Below are positions 34,162 through 43,887 of a stretch of DNA of 64,000 bases, piece by piece. Numbering within the stretch: position 1 is the first letter of the stretch; the number at the start of each line of letters is the position of its first letter. The notes under the pieces were generated by a model, which was not told the origin of the DNA, searched no databases, and saw only the letters and a list, made by a program, of their open reading frames with translations. The position numbers and the translations under genes were made by a program. The DNA is taken from assembly GCA_027484145.1 (NCBI GenBank), contig JAIXUH010000039.1:89888-153887 (forward strand). Reading direction: 5' to 3'. The stretch is from Rhodobacter sp. GTDB taxonomy: Bacteria; Pseudomonadota; Alphaproteobacteria; Rhodobacterales; Rhodobacteraceae.

Positions 34162-35265
34162 GTGGCCTATGACCTGCAACTTTCCCGGATTGGCAAGGTG
34201 TATGAGAACGGCACGCCTGCCGTGATCGACTTCAACCTTGATGTTGAGAAGGGAGAGTTCATTGCCTTTCTTGGCCCGTCCGGCTGCGGCAAGACCACGA
34301 CCCTGCGCATGATTGCGGGGTTCGAGACCATCACGTCGGGCGATCTGTTGATCCGTGGCAAGCGGGTGAATGACCTGCCGCCGGAAAAGCGGCCCACATC
34401 GATGATCTTTCAGAATTACGCGCTGTTCCCGCACATGACGGTGCGGCAGAACGTGCATTTCGGGCTTGAGGTCAAGCAAACCCCAAAGGCCGAAGCCAAC
34501 CGCAAAGTGGACCGCATTCTTGACAAACTGGGGCTGACCGAAGTGGCCGATGCCCGCCCTAACCGCCTGTCAGGTGGTCAGCGGCAGCGCATTGCCCTTG
34601 CGCGGTCACTGGTGGTGGAACCGGATATCCTGCTCTTGGACGAACCCTTGGGCGCGCTGGATGCGAACCTGCGCAAAAGCATTCAGAACGAATTGAAGCT
34701 TTTGCAACGTGAGCTGGGGATCACGTTCGTGTTCGTGACACATGCCCAGTCAGAAGCCTTGGCGCTGTCCGACCGGATCGTGGTGATGAACGCGGGCCGG
34801 GTCGAACAGATCAGCCCGCCGCGTGACCTGTATACGCGGCCACAAAGCCTGTTCGTGGCGCGGTTCATTGGCGCGAATACGCTGATTTCCGGTAAGGTGC
34901 GGCACAGCGGCGACGGCAAAGTTCAGGTGGATTCGGCCTTTGGGCCGCTTGTCGCGCTTGAACATGGTGCAGCCGTGGCGGCGGGCGCGGCAGCGTCCAT
35001 CGTCTTGCCAGCCGAGGCGATGCAGGTGGTTCCGGCGAGCATCTCGCAAGATGAGGTGCGCGCCACCTATGGGGCGAACGTCATTTCATGCCACATCAAC
35101 CGGCTGCAACTTGTGGGCCATATCCTTCAGATTGCGCTGACGCTGCCCAACGGAGATTCCGTCAATCTGGAGGGGCATGCCGACAAATACCGCGGTCGTC
35201 TGGTGGCCGGCGCGCCGGGCTATATCGCCTGGTCCCCCGAAGCTGCGACGTTGATTGTGGAGTAG
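34162..35265 (+). CDS. ABC transporter ATPase (PotA type), complete
   Basis: Second nucleotide-binding subunit of the same operon, 367 aa from GTG 34162 (AAGGA eight bases upstream). Walker A GPSGCGKT is near 40, the Q-loop MIFQNYALFPH, signature LSGGQRQR near 137 and Walker B ILLLDEPLGALD near 157. The switch histidine is present as His194 in VTHAQ. The TOBE-type C-terminus runs from about 240. With the histidine-less ATPase at 28539 it may form an asymmetric heterodimer; alternatively it works alone and the other is regulatory. Four bases separate it from the amidase gene. Confidence 0.92.
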   Translation: MAYDLQLSRIGKVYENGTPAVIDFNLDVEKGEFIAFLGPSGCGKTTTLRMIAGFETITSGDLLIRGKRVNDLPPEKRPTSMIFQNYALFPHMTVRQNVHFGLEVKQTPKAEANRKVDRILDKLGLTEVADARPNRLSGGQRQRIALARSLVVEPDILLLDEPLGALDANLRKSIQNELKLLQRELGITFVFVTHAQSEALALSDRIVVMNAGRVEQISPPRDLYTRPQSLFVARFIGANTLISGKVRHSGDGKVQVDSAFGPLVALEHGAAVAAGAAASIVLPAEAMQVVPASISQDEVRATYGANVISCHINRLQLVGHILQIALTLPNGDSVNLEGHADKYRGRLVAGAPGYIAWSPEAATLIVE

Positions 35266-35269
35266 GGCC

Positions 35270-36625
35270 TTGGGTGCGATTGGAACCGTCAGTCAACTGG
35301 CCCGAGATCTGCGCGATGGCACGCGCGACCCGCTTGATCTGGTCGCCGAGGTGTTTGACCGGATGGCTGCGCATGGTGATCCGGCCTTGTTCATCCGCAC
35401 CTTTCGGCCCCGGGCCGAAGCCGAGGCCCGCGCCGCGCGCGAACGGCTGCGGGCGGGCAATCCTGCCAGTCTGGCCGATGGCGTGCCTGTGGCGTGGAAA
35501 GACCTGTTCGATGTGCTGGGCAGTGTGACCACCGCAGGATCGGCCGTGTTGCGTGATGCAGCCCCCGCTGCCGCCGATGCCTCGCTTGTGCACAACGCAA
35601 TGCGGGCCGGGATGGTCAGCGTTGGTGCTGTGAACATGACCGAGTTTGCCTATTCGGCCATCGGGTTGAATCCGCATTACGGCACGCCGCGCAACCCGCG
35701 CGATCCAAAGGTGGCACGGTCACCGGGCGGGTCATCTTCGGGCAGCGGGGCGGTAGTCGCGGCTGGCATCGTGCCCCTTTCCATCGGCACCGATACTGGC
35801 GGCTCTGTCCGCATTCCGGCGTCGTTCAATGGTGTGGTTGGCTATAAAACATCGGTCGGACATTACCCGATGGGTGGGGTTTTCCCGTTGTCGCGCACGC
35901 TTGATACGCTTGGTCCCCTCGCACAGACGGTGGAAGATTGCGTGCTGGCAGATGCCGTGCTGCGCGGCCTTCGCAAACCGGTCGTGCAGGCGGCACCGCT
36001 TGAGTCGCTTGATCTGGCCATTCCCGAGCAGCATTTTTGCGATGGCCTGGATGCCGCCGTTGCCGCCGATTTCGACGCCGCCGTGCAGCGGCTTCAGGCG
36101 GCTGGCGCACGGGTCCGGCGGATTGCCCTGCCCGAGATGGCCGAGATTTCTGCGCTGATGGTGCAGTATGGGCCGCTCGCCTCGGCCGAGGCGCTGGATA
36201 TTCATGCCGCGCGTTTGGCTGGCCCTGATGTGTCACGGATAGATGCGCGTGTGGTCCGGCGCATCCGCATGGCTGAAAAGATGACGGCTGTGGAATTGAT
36301 CCGCCTGATGCAGGGCCGCGCGGACTGGATTGCAAAGATCAATGCAAAGCTGGGCAATGCGCTGCTGATCTGCCCCACGACTCCATTGGTCGCGATGCCG
36401 ATTGCCCCGCTTGAGGCGGATGCAGAGGTGTTTTTCAAGAACAACTTCCGGTCGCTGCAAAACACGGCCATCGGCAACTTTCTGGATTGGTGCGGCCTGT
36501 CCATCCCATCGGGGCAAGATGCCGACGGGATGCCGACCGGCTTCATGATTTCGGCGATGCGCGGGCAGGATCATGCGGTTCTGTCGGCGGGGCTGGCCAT
36601 CGAAACCTTGGTGCGGGGCCGATAA
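35270..36625 (+). CDS. Amidase-signature family amidase
   Basis: Ser-cisSer-Lys amidohydrolase of 451 aa. Lys77 (VAWKDLFDV), the serine run 155-157 in [10 protein letters not shown], and the nucleophile Ser179 in [10 protein letters not shown] form the expected triad. TTG 35270 is taken as start, with GGAG eight to eleven bases upstream; an upstream TTG at 35255 overlaps the ATPase stop. No signal peptide, so it is cytoplasmic. It probably hydrolyses a carboxamide produced from, or identical to, the imported substrate. GatA-type function is unlikely, because there is no gatB/gatC nearby. Confidence 0.9.
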   Translation: MGAIGTVSQLARDLRDGTRDPLDLVAEVFDRMAAHGDPALFIRTFRPRAEAEARAARERLRAGNPASLADGVPVAWKDLFDVLGSVTTAGSAVLRDAAPAAADASLVHNAMRAGMVSVGAVNMTEFAYSAIGLNPHYGTPRNPRDPKVARSPGGSSSGSGAVVAAGIVPLSIGTDTGGSVRIPASFNGVVGYKTSVGHYPMGGVFPLSRTLDTLGPLAQTVEDCVLADAVLRGLRKPVVQAAPLESLDLAIPEQHFCDGLDAAVAADFDAAVQRLQAAGARVRRIALPEMAEISALMVQYGPLASAEALDIHAARLAGPDVSRIDARVVRRIRMAEKMTAVELIRLMQGRADWIAKINAKLGNALLICPTTPLVAMPIAPLEADAEVFFKNNFRSLQNTAIGNFLDWCGLSIPSGQDADGMPTGFMISAMRGQDHAVLSAGLAIETLVRGR

Positions 36626-36668
36626 CAGGCCCCCGAAAAACAACACTGACAACTGGAGGACTAGGACA

Positions 36669-37571
36669 ATGGCTAAGAAAATCATGTGTGCCTTCGGCAC
36701 CGACATCGACTCGGTCGCCGGATGGATCGGGTCTTACGGCGGGGGGGATTCCCCTTCGGACATCCAGCGCGGCATCTTTGCCACCGAAGTTGGCGTGCCG
36801 CGCCTACTGCGCCTGTTCAAGAAGTATGACCTGAAAACCAGCTTCTTCATTCCGGGCCACAGCCTAGAGACATTCCCCAAGGAAATGGAGATGATCGTCA
36901 AGGACGGTCACGAGGTTGGCGCGCATGGTTACCTGCATGAAAACCCCATCGCCATGACTCCCAGCCAGGAAGAAGATGTGCTGGTCAAATCGATCGAACT
37001 GATCAAAGGCCTGACCGGTTCTGCCCCGCGCGGCTATGTGGCGCCATGGTGGGAAATGTCGGCCAACACGGCTGCCCTGCTGCTGAAGCACGGCTTCACC
37101 TATGACCATTCGCAAGGCTACCGCGACTTCCAGCCCTTCTATGCCAAAGTGGGCGACAGCTGGAACACCATCGACTATTCCAAGACCGCCAAGGAGTGGA
37201 TGCATCCCCTGAAGCACGGCACGGAAATCGACCTCGTCGATATCGCGGCCAACTGGTATGTCGATGACCTTCCGCCCATGATGTTCATGAAGAAGGCGCC
37301 CAACAGCCACGGCTTTGTCAACCCGCGTGACATCGAGGAAATGTGGCGCGATCAGTTTGACTGGGTCTACCGCGAAATGGACTATGCGGTCTTCGCCTTT
37401 ACCATTCACCCCGATGTGGCAGGCCGCCCGCAGGTTCTGCTGATGCTGGAGCGTCTGATCGAATACATCAGCAAGCATTCCGGCGTGGAATGGGCGACGT
37501 TCGAGGATATCGCCAATGACTTCCGCAAGCGTTACCCCTTTGCCGGTGCCGCCCGCCCCGAAGTGATCTGA
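36669..37571 (+). CDS. PgdA/PuuE-type polysaccharide deacetylase family hydrolase (possible cyclic imidase)
   Basis: 300-aa NodB-homology metal hydrolase with no signal peptide. The metal set is visible as Asp14 (GTDID), His86 and His90 (AHGYLH), the same spacing as Helicobacter HpPgdA; RGYVAPWW near 125-132 is the arginine/proline motif. CTGGAGG precedes ATG 36669. This subgroup contains allantoinase PuuE and bacterial cyclic-imide hydrolases as well as peptidoglycan deacetylase. Being cytoplasmic and next to an amidase inside a transporter operon, an imide or ureide ring-opening role is more likely than cell-wall modification (inference). A terminator follows. Confidence 0.87.
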   Translation: MAKKIMCAFGTDIDSVAGWIGSYGGGDSPSDIQRGIFATEVGVPRLLRLFKKYDLKTSFFIPGHSLETFPKEMEMIVKDGHEVGAHGYLHENPIAMTPSQEEDVLVKSIELIKGLTGSAPRGYVAPWWEMSANTAALLLKHGFTYDHSQGYRDFQPFYAKVGDSWNTIDYSKTAKEWMHPLKHGTEIDLVDIAANWYVDDLPPMMFMKKAPNSHGFVNPRDIEEMWRDQFDWVYREMDYAVFAFTIHPDVAGRPQVLLMLERLIEYISKHSGVEWATFEDIANDFRKRYPFAGAARPEVI

Positions 37572-37579
37572 TGACGATG

Positions 37580-37613
37580 GCCGGGGTGGCGATCGCCACC
37601 CCGGCTGTCCTTT
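37580..37613 (+). terminator. Terminator of the ABC transporter/amidase operon
   Basis: A 26-bp perfect palindrome (37580-37605, arms beginning GCCGGGGTGG and ending CCACCCCGGC) is followed by TGTCCTTT. It lies nine bases after the deacetylase stop. Confidence 0.75.
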
Positions 37614-37630
37614 GAAAAGGGTATCCGTCA

Positions 37631-37921
37631 ATGTGCAATGCCTGCGGCAACCCCGCCGTGCCGGGCCATTGGACCGATGCAGGGGCCGCCACCCCCGGCG
37701 ATCGTTTGCGTGCGCGCTTTCACCGGGTCAGCGTGCTGAATGCCATTCTGCGCCCCTATGGCCTGACCGCCCATGATGGCGGCGTTGTGCCGGGCATCCA
37801 GCTTTCAACCTTGTCCGGCGCGCAGATCATCGTGCAGAACGTGGCCGAAGTCTGGGCCGAAGCCGAGCGTCTGACCGGCCGCCCGATTGACCCGCTTGAT
37901 CCGCGGTATCTGGATGCGTGA
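37631..37921 (+). CDS. Small CxxC protein of unknown function
   Basis: 96 aa starting MCNACGNPAVPGHWTDAG. I do not recognise the family. It has a cysteine pair at residues 2 and 5, a basic middle (DRLRARFHRVSVLNAILRPYG) and an acidic C-terminal half (VAEVWAEAERLTGRPIDPLDP). AAAAGGG lies about ten bases before the ATG. Its last eight bases overlap the CobW gene start, so the two are translated together; a metal-related role would fit the cysteines and the partner, but this is a guess. Confidence 0.7.
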   Translation: MCNACGNPAVPGHWTDAGAATPGDRLRARFHRVSVLNAILRPYGLTAHDGGVVPGIQLSTLSGAQIIVQNVAEVWAEAERLTGRPIDPLDPRYLDA

Positions 37922-38888
37922 CGACGGGGCTGACGGGCGGCTGCGCCTGACCGTTCTGGGTGGATATCTTGGTTCGGGCAAGACAACATGGCTGCGCCAC
38001 CAGTTGCACACCGGCAGTCTTGGGCCGCATGTGCATGTGATTGTGAACGAGGCCGCACAAACGCCCGTGGATGATGCGCTGCTGGGTGATGTGACCCTGT
38101 TGTCCGGCGGGTGTTGCTGCTGTGCGGGGCAAGGTGCCATGATCGCCGCCTTGCGCCGGATCTGCGATGATCGCAGCCGCGAAGGGGGAGTGCGGGCCGA
38201 AAGGATCGTGCTGGAAACCAGCGGCTTGGCTGATCCGGGAGCCATTGTCGCGGCCATTCAGGCCGATCCGGTTTTGGTGAACCATATCCTTGTGGGTGAA
38301 ACCCTTGTTGCTGTTGATGCCCTGCATGGTCTGGCGCAACTGGCGACGGAACCCTTGGGGCGGCGGCAGGTTGGTGCTGCGGATCGGCTGATCCTGACGA
38401 AAACGGATGCTTGTGCGCCCGATGCCTTGGCCATGTTGCGCGCCACCTTGCTGATCCTTAACCCCGGTGCAGCAATGACGGCGGCGGTTCTGGGGGAAAC
38501 CATGCCCCTAGCGCCGCTGGCAGCCGATGCGCGCCCCGCCCCGTTGCCCCCCTTGCCCGAGGATGATGCGCGCGGCCCGATTGTGCCCACACAGGTGCAG
38601 ATTGACCCCGGCATCGACTGGTCAGCTTTTGCACTGTGGCTGTCGGCATTGTTGCACGCCCGCGGCGATGATCTGGTGCGGGTCAAGGGGGTTATCCGTA
38701 CCCCGGCAGGTCGGTTGTTACTGCAGACCGTCCGCCGCGTGGTGCAATCACCCGAAATCTTGCCCGAGCAAGCCGATCTGCGGCAGGATGACAGCATCGT
38801 CTTTATCGGTCGCGGGTATCGGCCCGAAGATCTGGGCCTTTCGATGCACCGCTTTCTGGGCAAACCTTTGCCCGCCCCTCTTGCTTAG
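37914..38888 (+). CDS. CobW/COG0523 family GTPase (metallochaperone type)
   Basis: 324 aa from ATG 37914. G1 motif GGYLGSGKTT is at 16-25, the CxCC-type metal site is a run of four cysteines at 67-70 (GGCCCCAG), LETSGLADP lies near 104, and TKTD near 166 corresponds to the guanine-specificity motif. A C-terminal CobW-C-like domain follows (about 215-320). Such proteins insert or buffer zinc, cobalt or other metals for client enzymes. The nearby metal hydrolase (36669) is a possible client. It overlaps the small CxxC gene. Confidence 0.88.
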   Translation: MRDDGADGRLRLTVLGGYLGSGKTTWLRHQLHTGSLGPHVHVIVNEAAQTPVDDALLGDVTLLSGGCCCCAGQGAMIAALRRICDDRSREGGVRAERIVLETSGLADPGAIVAAIQADPVLVNHILVGETLVAVDALHGLAQLATEPLGRRQVGAADRLILTKTDACAPDALAMLRATLLILNPGAAMTAAVLGETMPLAPLAADARPAPLPPLPEDDARGPIVPTQVQIDPGIDWSAFALWLSALLHARGDDLVRVKGVIRTPAGRLLLQTVRRVVQSPEILPEQADLRQDDSIVFIGRGYRPEDLGLSMHRFLGKPLPAPLA

Positions 38889-38897
38889 GAACACGTC

Positions 38898-39344
38898 ATG
38901 ACCTGCACCATCCGCCCCCTTCGCGCGACTGATGAAGCGGATTGGCGCAGGCTGTGGACAGGATATCTGGCCTTCTACAATACCACCGTGCCCGAGGCGG
39001 TGTATCAGTCCACCTTTGCGCGGTTGCTGGGCGATGATGTGCGAGACTTCAACTGTTTGCTGGCCGAGGTGGATGGCAGCGTGGTGGGTCTGACGCACTT
39101 TCTGTCACATCGCCATGCGTGGAAGGTGGAAGAGGTGGTTTACCTGCAGGATCTGTATGTTGACCCAAGTGTTCGCGGCACCGGTGCGGGCCGTGCGCTG
39201 ATAGAGGCTGTCTATGCCGTAGCGGATGCTGCGGGCACGCCAGCCGTTTACTGGCTGACGCAGGATTTCAACACGCAGGCCCGCCATCTGTATGACCGCA
39301 TCGCTGCGGTCACGCCGTTCATCCGGTATAACCGCAAGCTTTAG
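38898..39344 (+). CDS. GNAT-family N-acetyltransferase
   Basis: 148 aa. Acetyl-CoA-binding motif A is DLYVDPSVRGTGAGRALIEAVY near 88-110 (R/Q-x-x-G-x-G/A core RGTGAG). The N-terminal IRPLRATDEADWRRLW is a normal GNAT start. Substrate unknown. It follows cobW by nine bases, so it may share its transcript. It converges with the cupin gene, their ends overlapping by four bases. Confidence 0.88.
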   Translation: MTCTIRPLRATDEADWRRLWTGYLAFYNTTVPEAVYQSTFARLLGDDVRDFNCLLAEVDGSVVGLTHFLSHRHAWKVEEVVYLQDLYVDPSVRGTGAGRALIEAVYAVADAAGTPAVYWLTQDFNTQARHLYDRIAAVTPFIRYNRKL

Positions 39345-40012
39345 CTGCGGTTCTTGCGGTAACTGTCCTTGAGCGCGATCAGGTCGCCATCAAAGCGAAA
39401 GATGTCGCAGCCCTGCACATCGACCTGTCGGCCCGCCTTGTCGGTGCCGATGAACCGCCATTCGGAAATGCCAGTCTCGCCTGCCACATGGTGGCTGTCT
39501 GCCGTCCATGCCGCCTGCGGGAACGTGTCAAACATGGCGGTATATGAGGCGCGCACAGCATCACGCCCGATGTAGCGGGTGCCCTGCGCCTCGGCCCCGG
39601 CACTGGAATGAAAGGCGCAGTCGGCGGCCATGCAGGCCATCAGCGCATCCACATCGCGGGCATTCCATGCCGCCATGAACCGCACCAGCGTGTCGCGGCG
39701 ATGGTGGGCGATGTGGTCATCGACCACCTCAACCTCCAGAAACGACAGGGGTGCACCACCCGCATTGATCACATTGTGACTAACCCCGGTGCGCCGGGAA
39801 TAGGGCACGCCCTGTGTCAGGCTGGCATTGCGCTGCACGCCGCCCGGTTCTTCCAGCCCGAGGGTGCCGTCGGTCAGGGGCACGATCACATAGTCATGGC
39901 CGTGGACATGCCAACCCGTTTCCGCATCGGTGGCGAACCGCCATTCGGTTACCTTGAAACGCTCATCATCAATATGCACCACGGGTTCGGCAAGGGCGCG
40001 GGGGGCAGTCAT
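39341..40012 (-). CDS. Cupin / SnoaL-like fusion protein
   Basis: 223 aa with two small domains. The N-terminal cupin barrel (about 10-97) has the HVHGHDYVIVP and GVSHNVINAG metal-type motifs. The C-terminal SnoaL/NTF2-like domain (about 105-220) has FMAAWNARDVDALMACMAADCAFH and YRKNRS. Each domain is common alone; the combination in one chain is less so. Possible roles are isomerisation or decarboxylation of a small acid; not predictable. It overlaps the upstream GNAT gene by four bases on the same strand. Confidence 0.75.
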   Translation of the reverse strand: MTAPRALAEPVVHIDDERFKVTEWRFATDAETGWHVHGHDYVIVPLTDGTLGLEEPGGVQRNASLTQGVPYSRRTGVSHNVINAGGAPLSFLEVEVVDDHIAHHRRDTLVRFMAAWNARDVDALMACMAADCAFHSSAGAEAQGTRYIGRDAVRASYTAMFDTFPQAAWTADSHHVAGETGISEWRFIGTDKAGRQVDVQGCDIFRFDGDLIALKDSYRKNRS

Positions 40013-40551
40013 TCAGGGGCATCCTTCTGATCAATGGGGGCTGGATGACGCCAAACTTGCATCGGTCCCAACCGCACATGGGTGTAATCGCCCTCATGCC
40101 AGCAGCCCATACGTTGGGCCACACGCAGCGAGCGGGTGTTTGCAGGATCGATCAGGCTGATCGCGGTGGACCAGCCAAGTGTTTCATAAGCATGGCGCCG
40201 CGCCGCAAACGCCGCTTCCAGTGCGTAACCACGGCCTTCGGCTCCGGCCATCAAGACCCAACCGACCTCGGGCTCGGGCCAGCCTTCGGGGTGCCAAAGA
40301 CCGACATGGCCACAAAACTCGCCTGTTTCCCGGTTCTCGACCGCCCAGAAGCCAAAGCCCCGCAAGGCCCAATGGCCAAGATGTGCCGCAAGCCCGCGCC
40401 AGGCCAGTTCGCGCGGCAGCGGACCGCCGATGAACTGCGACCGAGGAGTCGCATAAAAGGCAGCAAAGGCATCAAAATCTGCCTCGCGATATTCGCGCAG
40501 CAGCAGGCGTTCTGTTGTCAGATGGGGAATGGTGACGGTAAAGGGTGTCAT
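40009..40551 (-). CDS. GNAT-family acetyltransferase (RimJ/RimL type)
   Basis: 180 aa. PHLTTERLLLREYREADFDAF at 8-28 is the usual RimJ-like opening, EVGWVLMAGAEGRGYALEAAFA near 94-115 is the acetyl-CoA site, and DPANTRSLRVAQRMG near 137-151 is the conserved C-terminal motif. ATG 40551 is chosen, because the 23 codons upstream lack family similarity. Target unknown. Confidence 0.87.
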   Translation of the reverse strand: MTPFTVTIPHLTTERLLLREYREADFDAFAAFYATPRSQFIGGPLPRELAWRGLAAHLGHWALRGFGFWAVENRETGEFCGHVGLWHPEGWPEPEVGWVLMAGAEGRGYALEAAFAARRHAYETLGWSTAISLIDPANTRSLRVAQRMGCWHEGDYTHVRLGPMQVWRHPAPIDQKDAPE

Positions 40552-42060
<1,509 letters not shown>

Positions 42061-42087
42061 TCCATCTGCCGGATCGCTGATATGGAA

Positions 42088-42120
42088 AACGGCCCCGGAT
42101 CGCTCCGGGGCCGTTGTTCA
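42088..42120. terminator. Terminator between dctP and dctM, possibly bidirectional
   Basis: Arms AACGGCCCCGG and CCGGGGCCGTT (perfect 11-bp stem, 6-nt loop), followed on the plus strand by TGTTCATTGT and on the minus strand by a T-containing TTTTCC. It lies 27 bases after the dctP stop and 19 bases before the dctM stop. Confidence 0.75.
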
Positions 42121-42138
42121 TTGTGCCATCCGCCAAGG

Positions 42139-43887
42139 TCATGGGTTGACGACGGGTGCCCCCAGTTTCGGCGCACCAAGTTGTGGAGCGCCCAACTGAG
42201 GCGCGCCAAGCTGCGGAGCGCCCAATTGAGGCGCCCCCAACTGAGGTGCACCAAGTCCGGTCGTGCCTTGCCCCAGTGTCTGCAGGGTTGGCACCTTTAT
42301 CTCGATGGTCGAAGGGTCAACCACCACACCCTTGTAGTGCATCACCATCTGCGGGAATGCGATCACAAGGCCGATCATCGCCACCTGAATGATGACGAAC
42401 GGCACGGCGCCCCAATAGATCTGCCCCGTGCTGACCCCCGCCATGCGTTCACCCGTCACCTTGTCGGTATAGGGTGATTTCGGCGCAACGGATCGCAGGT
42501 AGAACAGCGAAAAGCCAAAGGGCGGGTGCATGAAAGACGTCTGCATGTTCACCGCAAGAATGACCCCAAACCAGATCAGGTCGATCCCCAGCGCCTGTGC
42601 CGGCGCAATCAGCAACGGTACAATGATGAAGGCCAGTTCGAAGAAGTCGAGGAAGAAGGCCAGCAGGAACACAAGGACCGACACGAAGATCAGGAACCCT
42701 GTCTGCCCGCCTGGCACGCCGACCAGAAGATGCTCTACCCAGACGTGTCCGTTGACGCCATAGAATGTCAGCGAAAACACCCGGGCACCGATCAGGATGA
42801 ACATCACAAAGGCCGACAGCCGCGTGGTGGATGCGAGGGCCTGCTTGATCACCCCCATGTTCAGCCGCCCTTTGAGCGCGGCCAGCAGAAGTGATCCGAT
42901 GGCCCCCATGGCACCGCCTTCGGTCGGGGTCGCAATGCCCAGAAAGATCGTGCCCAGCACCAGAAAGATGAGCGCAAGTGGCGGGATCAACACCATGATC
43001 ACCTGTTGGGCCAGACGCGACATGGTGTTGATTCCGGTCGCCTTGTCGACCACCGCATAGATATATATGGCGATCACACCGACGGTGGCCCCCAGAATAT
43101 CGGCATTCGCGCCTTGCGATTCATAGAGCATCAAGTGGCTTGCATAGCCGATGCCCATGACCCCAATCATTGCGACCAGCAACGATGTGACCCCGTGCCC
43201 CAGCGTCCGCGCTTCCAGCGGAAGCGCCGGCACCCATTGTGGCCGGAACAACGAGATTAGAAACACATATCCAACGTAAAGCCCGGTCAGGACCAAACCC
43301 GGGATCATCGCGCCCTTGTACATGTCGCCGACCGAGCGGCCCAGCTGGTCCGCCAGCACGATCAGCACCAGCGACGGCGGAATGATCTGCGCGAGCGTGC
43401 CGCTGGCCGCGATCACCCCGGACGCGAGCCTTCGGTCATAGCCATAGCGTAGCATGATCGGCAGCGAAATCAGACCCATGGCAATGACCGATGCCGCGAC
43501 GACCCCTGTCGTTGCCGCCAGCAGCGCGCCCACAATGATCACGGCATAGGCCAGACCGCCCCGAATGGGGCCGAACAACTGGCCGACCGTATCCAGCAGA
43601 TCCTCGGCCATGCCGGATCGTTCCAGCACGATGCCCATGAAGGTAAAGAACGGTATCGCTAAGAGTGTTTCGTTCGACATCACCCCCCAAAGGCGTTGGG
43701 GCATGGTGAATAACAAGGGCCAGTCCAGCACGATGGAACTGGAATAGGGCGCAAGCCAGACGCCGATGGCAAAGAAAACCAGACCGTTTGCCGCCAGCGA
43801 AAACGCCACCGGATAGCCCAAGAGCAGAAACACAACCAAGGACGCGAACATGATCGGCGCCATGTTCAGGGCGATGAATTCGATCAT
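42139..43887 (-). CDS. dctM: TRAP transporter large membrane subunit (DctM, long form) with repeat tail
   Basis: 582 aa, the ion-coupled channel subunit. It has about a dozen hydrophobic segments from MFASLVVFLLLGYPVAFSLAANG onward. Marks include ETLLAIPFFTFMGIVLERSG near 73-92, TTGVVAASVIAMGLISLPIML near 128-148, SGTLAQIIPPSLVLIVLADQLG near 158-179 and ATPTEGGAMGAIGSLLLA. The length fits the long FcbT3/TakM-like type rather than the 430-aa DctM. Residues 545-579 are seven tandem pentapeptides (LGAPQ five times, then LGAPK and LGAPV), not part of the family fold and predicted unstructured. It overlaps dctQ by four bases. Confidence 0.92.
   Translation of the reverse strand: MIEFIALNMAPIMFASLVVFLLLGYPVAFSLAANGLVFFAIGVWLAPYSSSIVLDWPLLFTMPQRLWGVMSNETLLAIPFFTFMGIVLERSGMAEDLLDTVGQLFGPIRGGLAYAVIIVGALLAATTGVVAASVIAMGLISLPIMLRYGYDRRLASGVIAASGTLAQIIPPSLVLIVLADQLGRSVGDMYKGAMIPGLVLTGLYVGYVFLISLFRPQWVPALPLEARTLGHGVTSLLVAMIGVMGIGYASHLMLYESQGANADILGATVGVIAIYIYAVVDKATGINTMSRLAQQVIMVLIPPLALIFLVLGTIFLGIATPTEGGAMGAIGSLLLAALKGRLNMGVIKQALASTTRLSAFVMFILIGARVFSLTFYGVNGHVWVEHLLVGVPGGQTGFLIFVSVLVFLLAFFLDFFELAFIIVPLLIAPAQALGIDLIWFGVILAVNMQTSFMHPPFGFSLFYLRSVAPKSPYTDKVTGERMAGVSTGQIYWGAVPFVIIQVAMIGLVIAFPQMVMHYKGVVVDPSTIEIKVPTLQTLGQGTTGLGAPQLGAPQLGAPQLGAPQLGAPQLGAPKLGAPVVNP
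42151..42255 (-). repeat. Seven tandem 15-bp units encoding LGAPQ-type pentapeptides
   Basis: Seven 15-base units in frame inside the 3' end of dctM. Codons vary between units (for example CAA/AAG/CAG complements at the Leu position), so the repeat is conserved more in protein than in DNA, which argues for selection on the peptide and against a very recent slip. Confidence 0.9.

Noticed and set aside
36669..37571. Peptidoglycan or chitin deacetylase role
   Set aside because: There is no signal peptide or membrane anchor, and the gene sits in a transporter/amidase operon; a cytoplasmic small-molecule hydrolase fits better, though the fold is the same.
37631..38888. Frameshifted single gene made of the CxxC protein and CobW
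   Set aside because: The CobW part is complete from its own ATG, and the 8-base overlap is a normal coupled arrangement.
42151..42255. Tandem repeat as a CRISPR-like array
   Set aside because: Units are 15 bases without spacers and encode an in-frame pentapeptide inside dctM.
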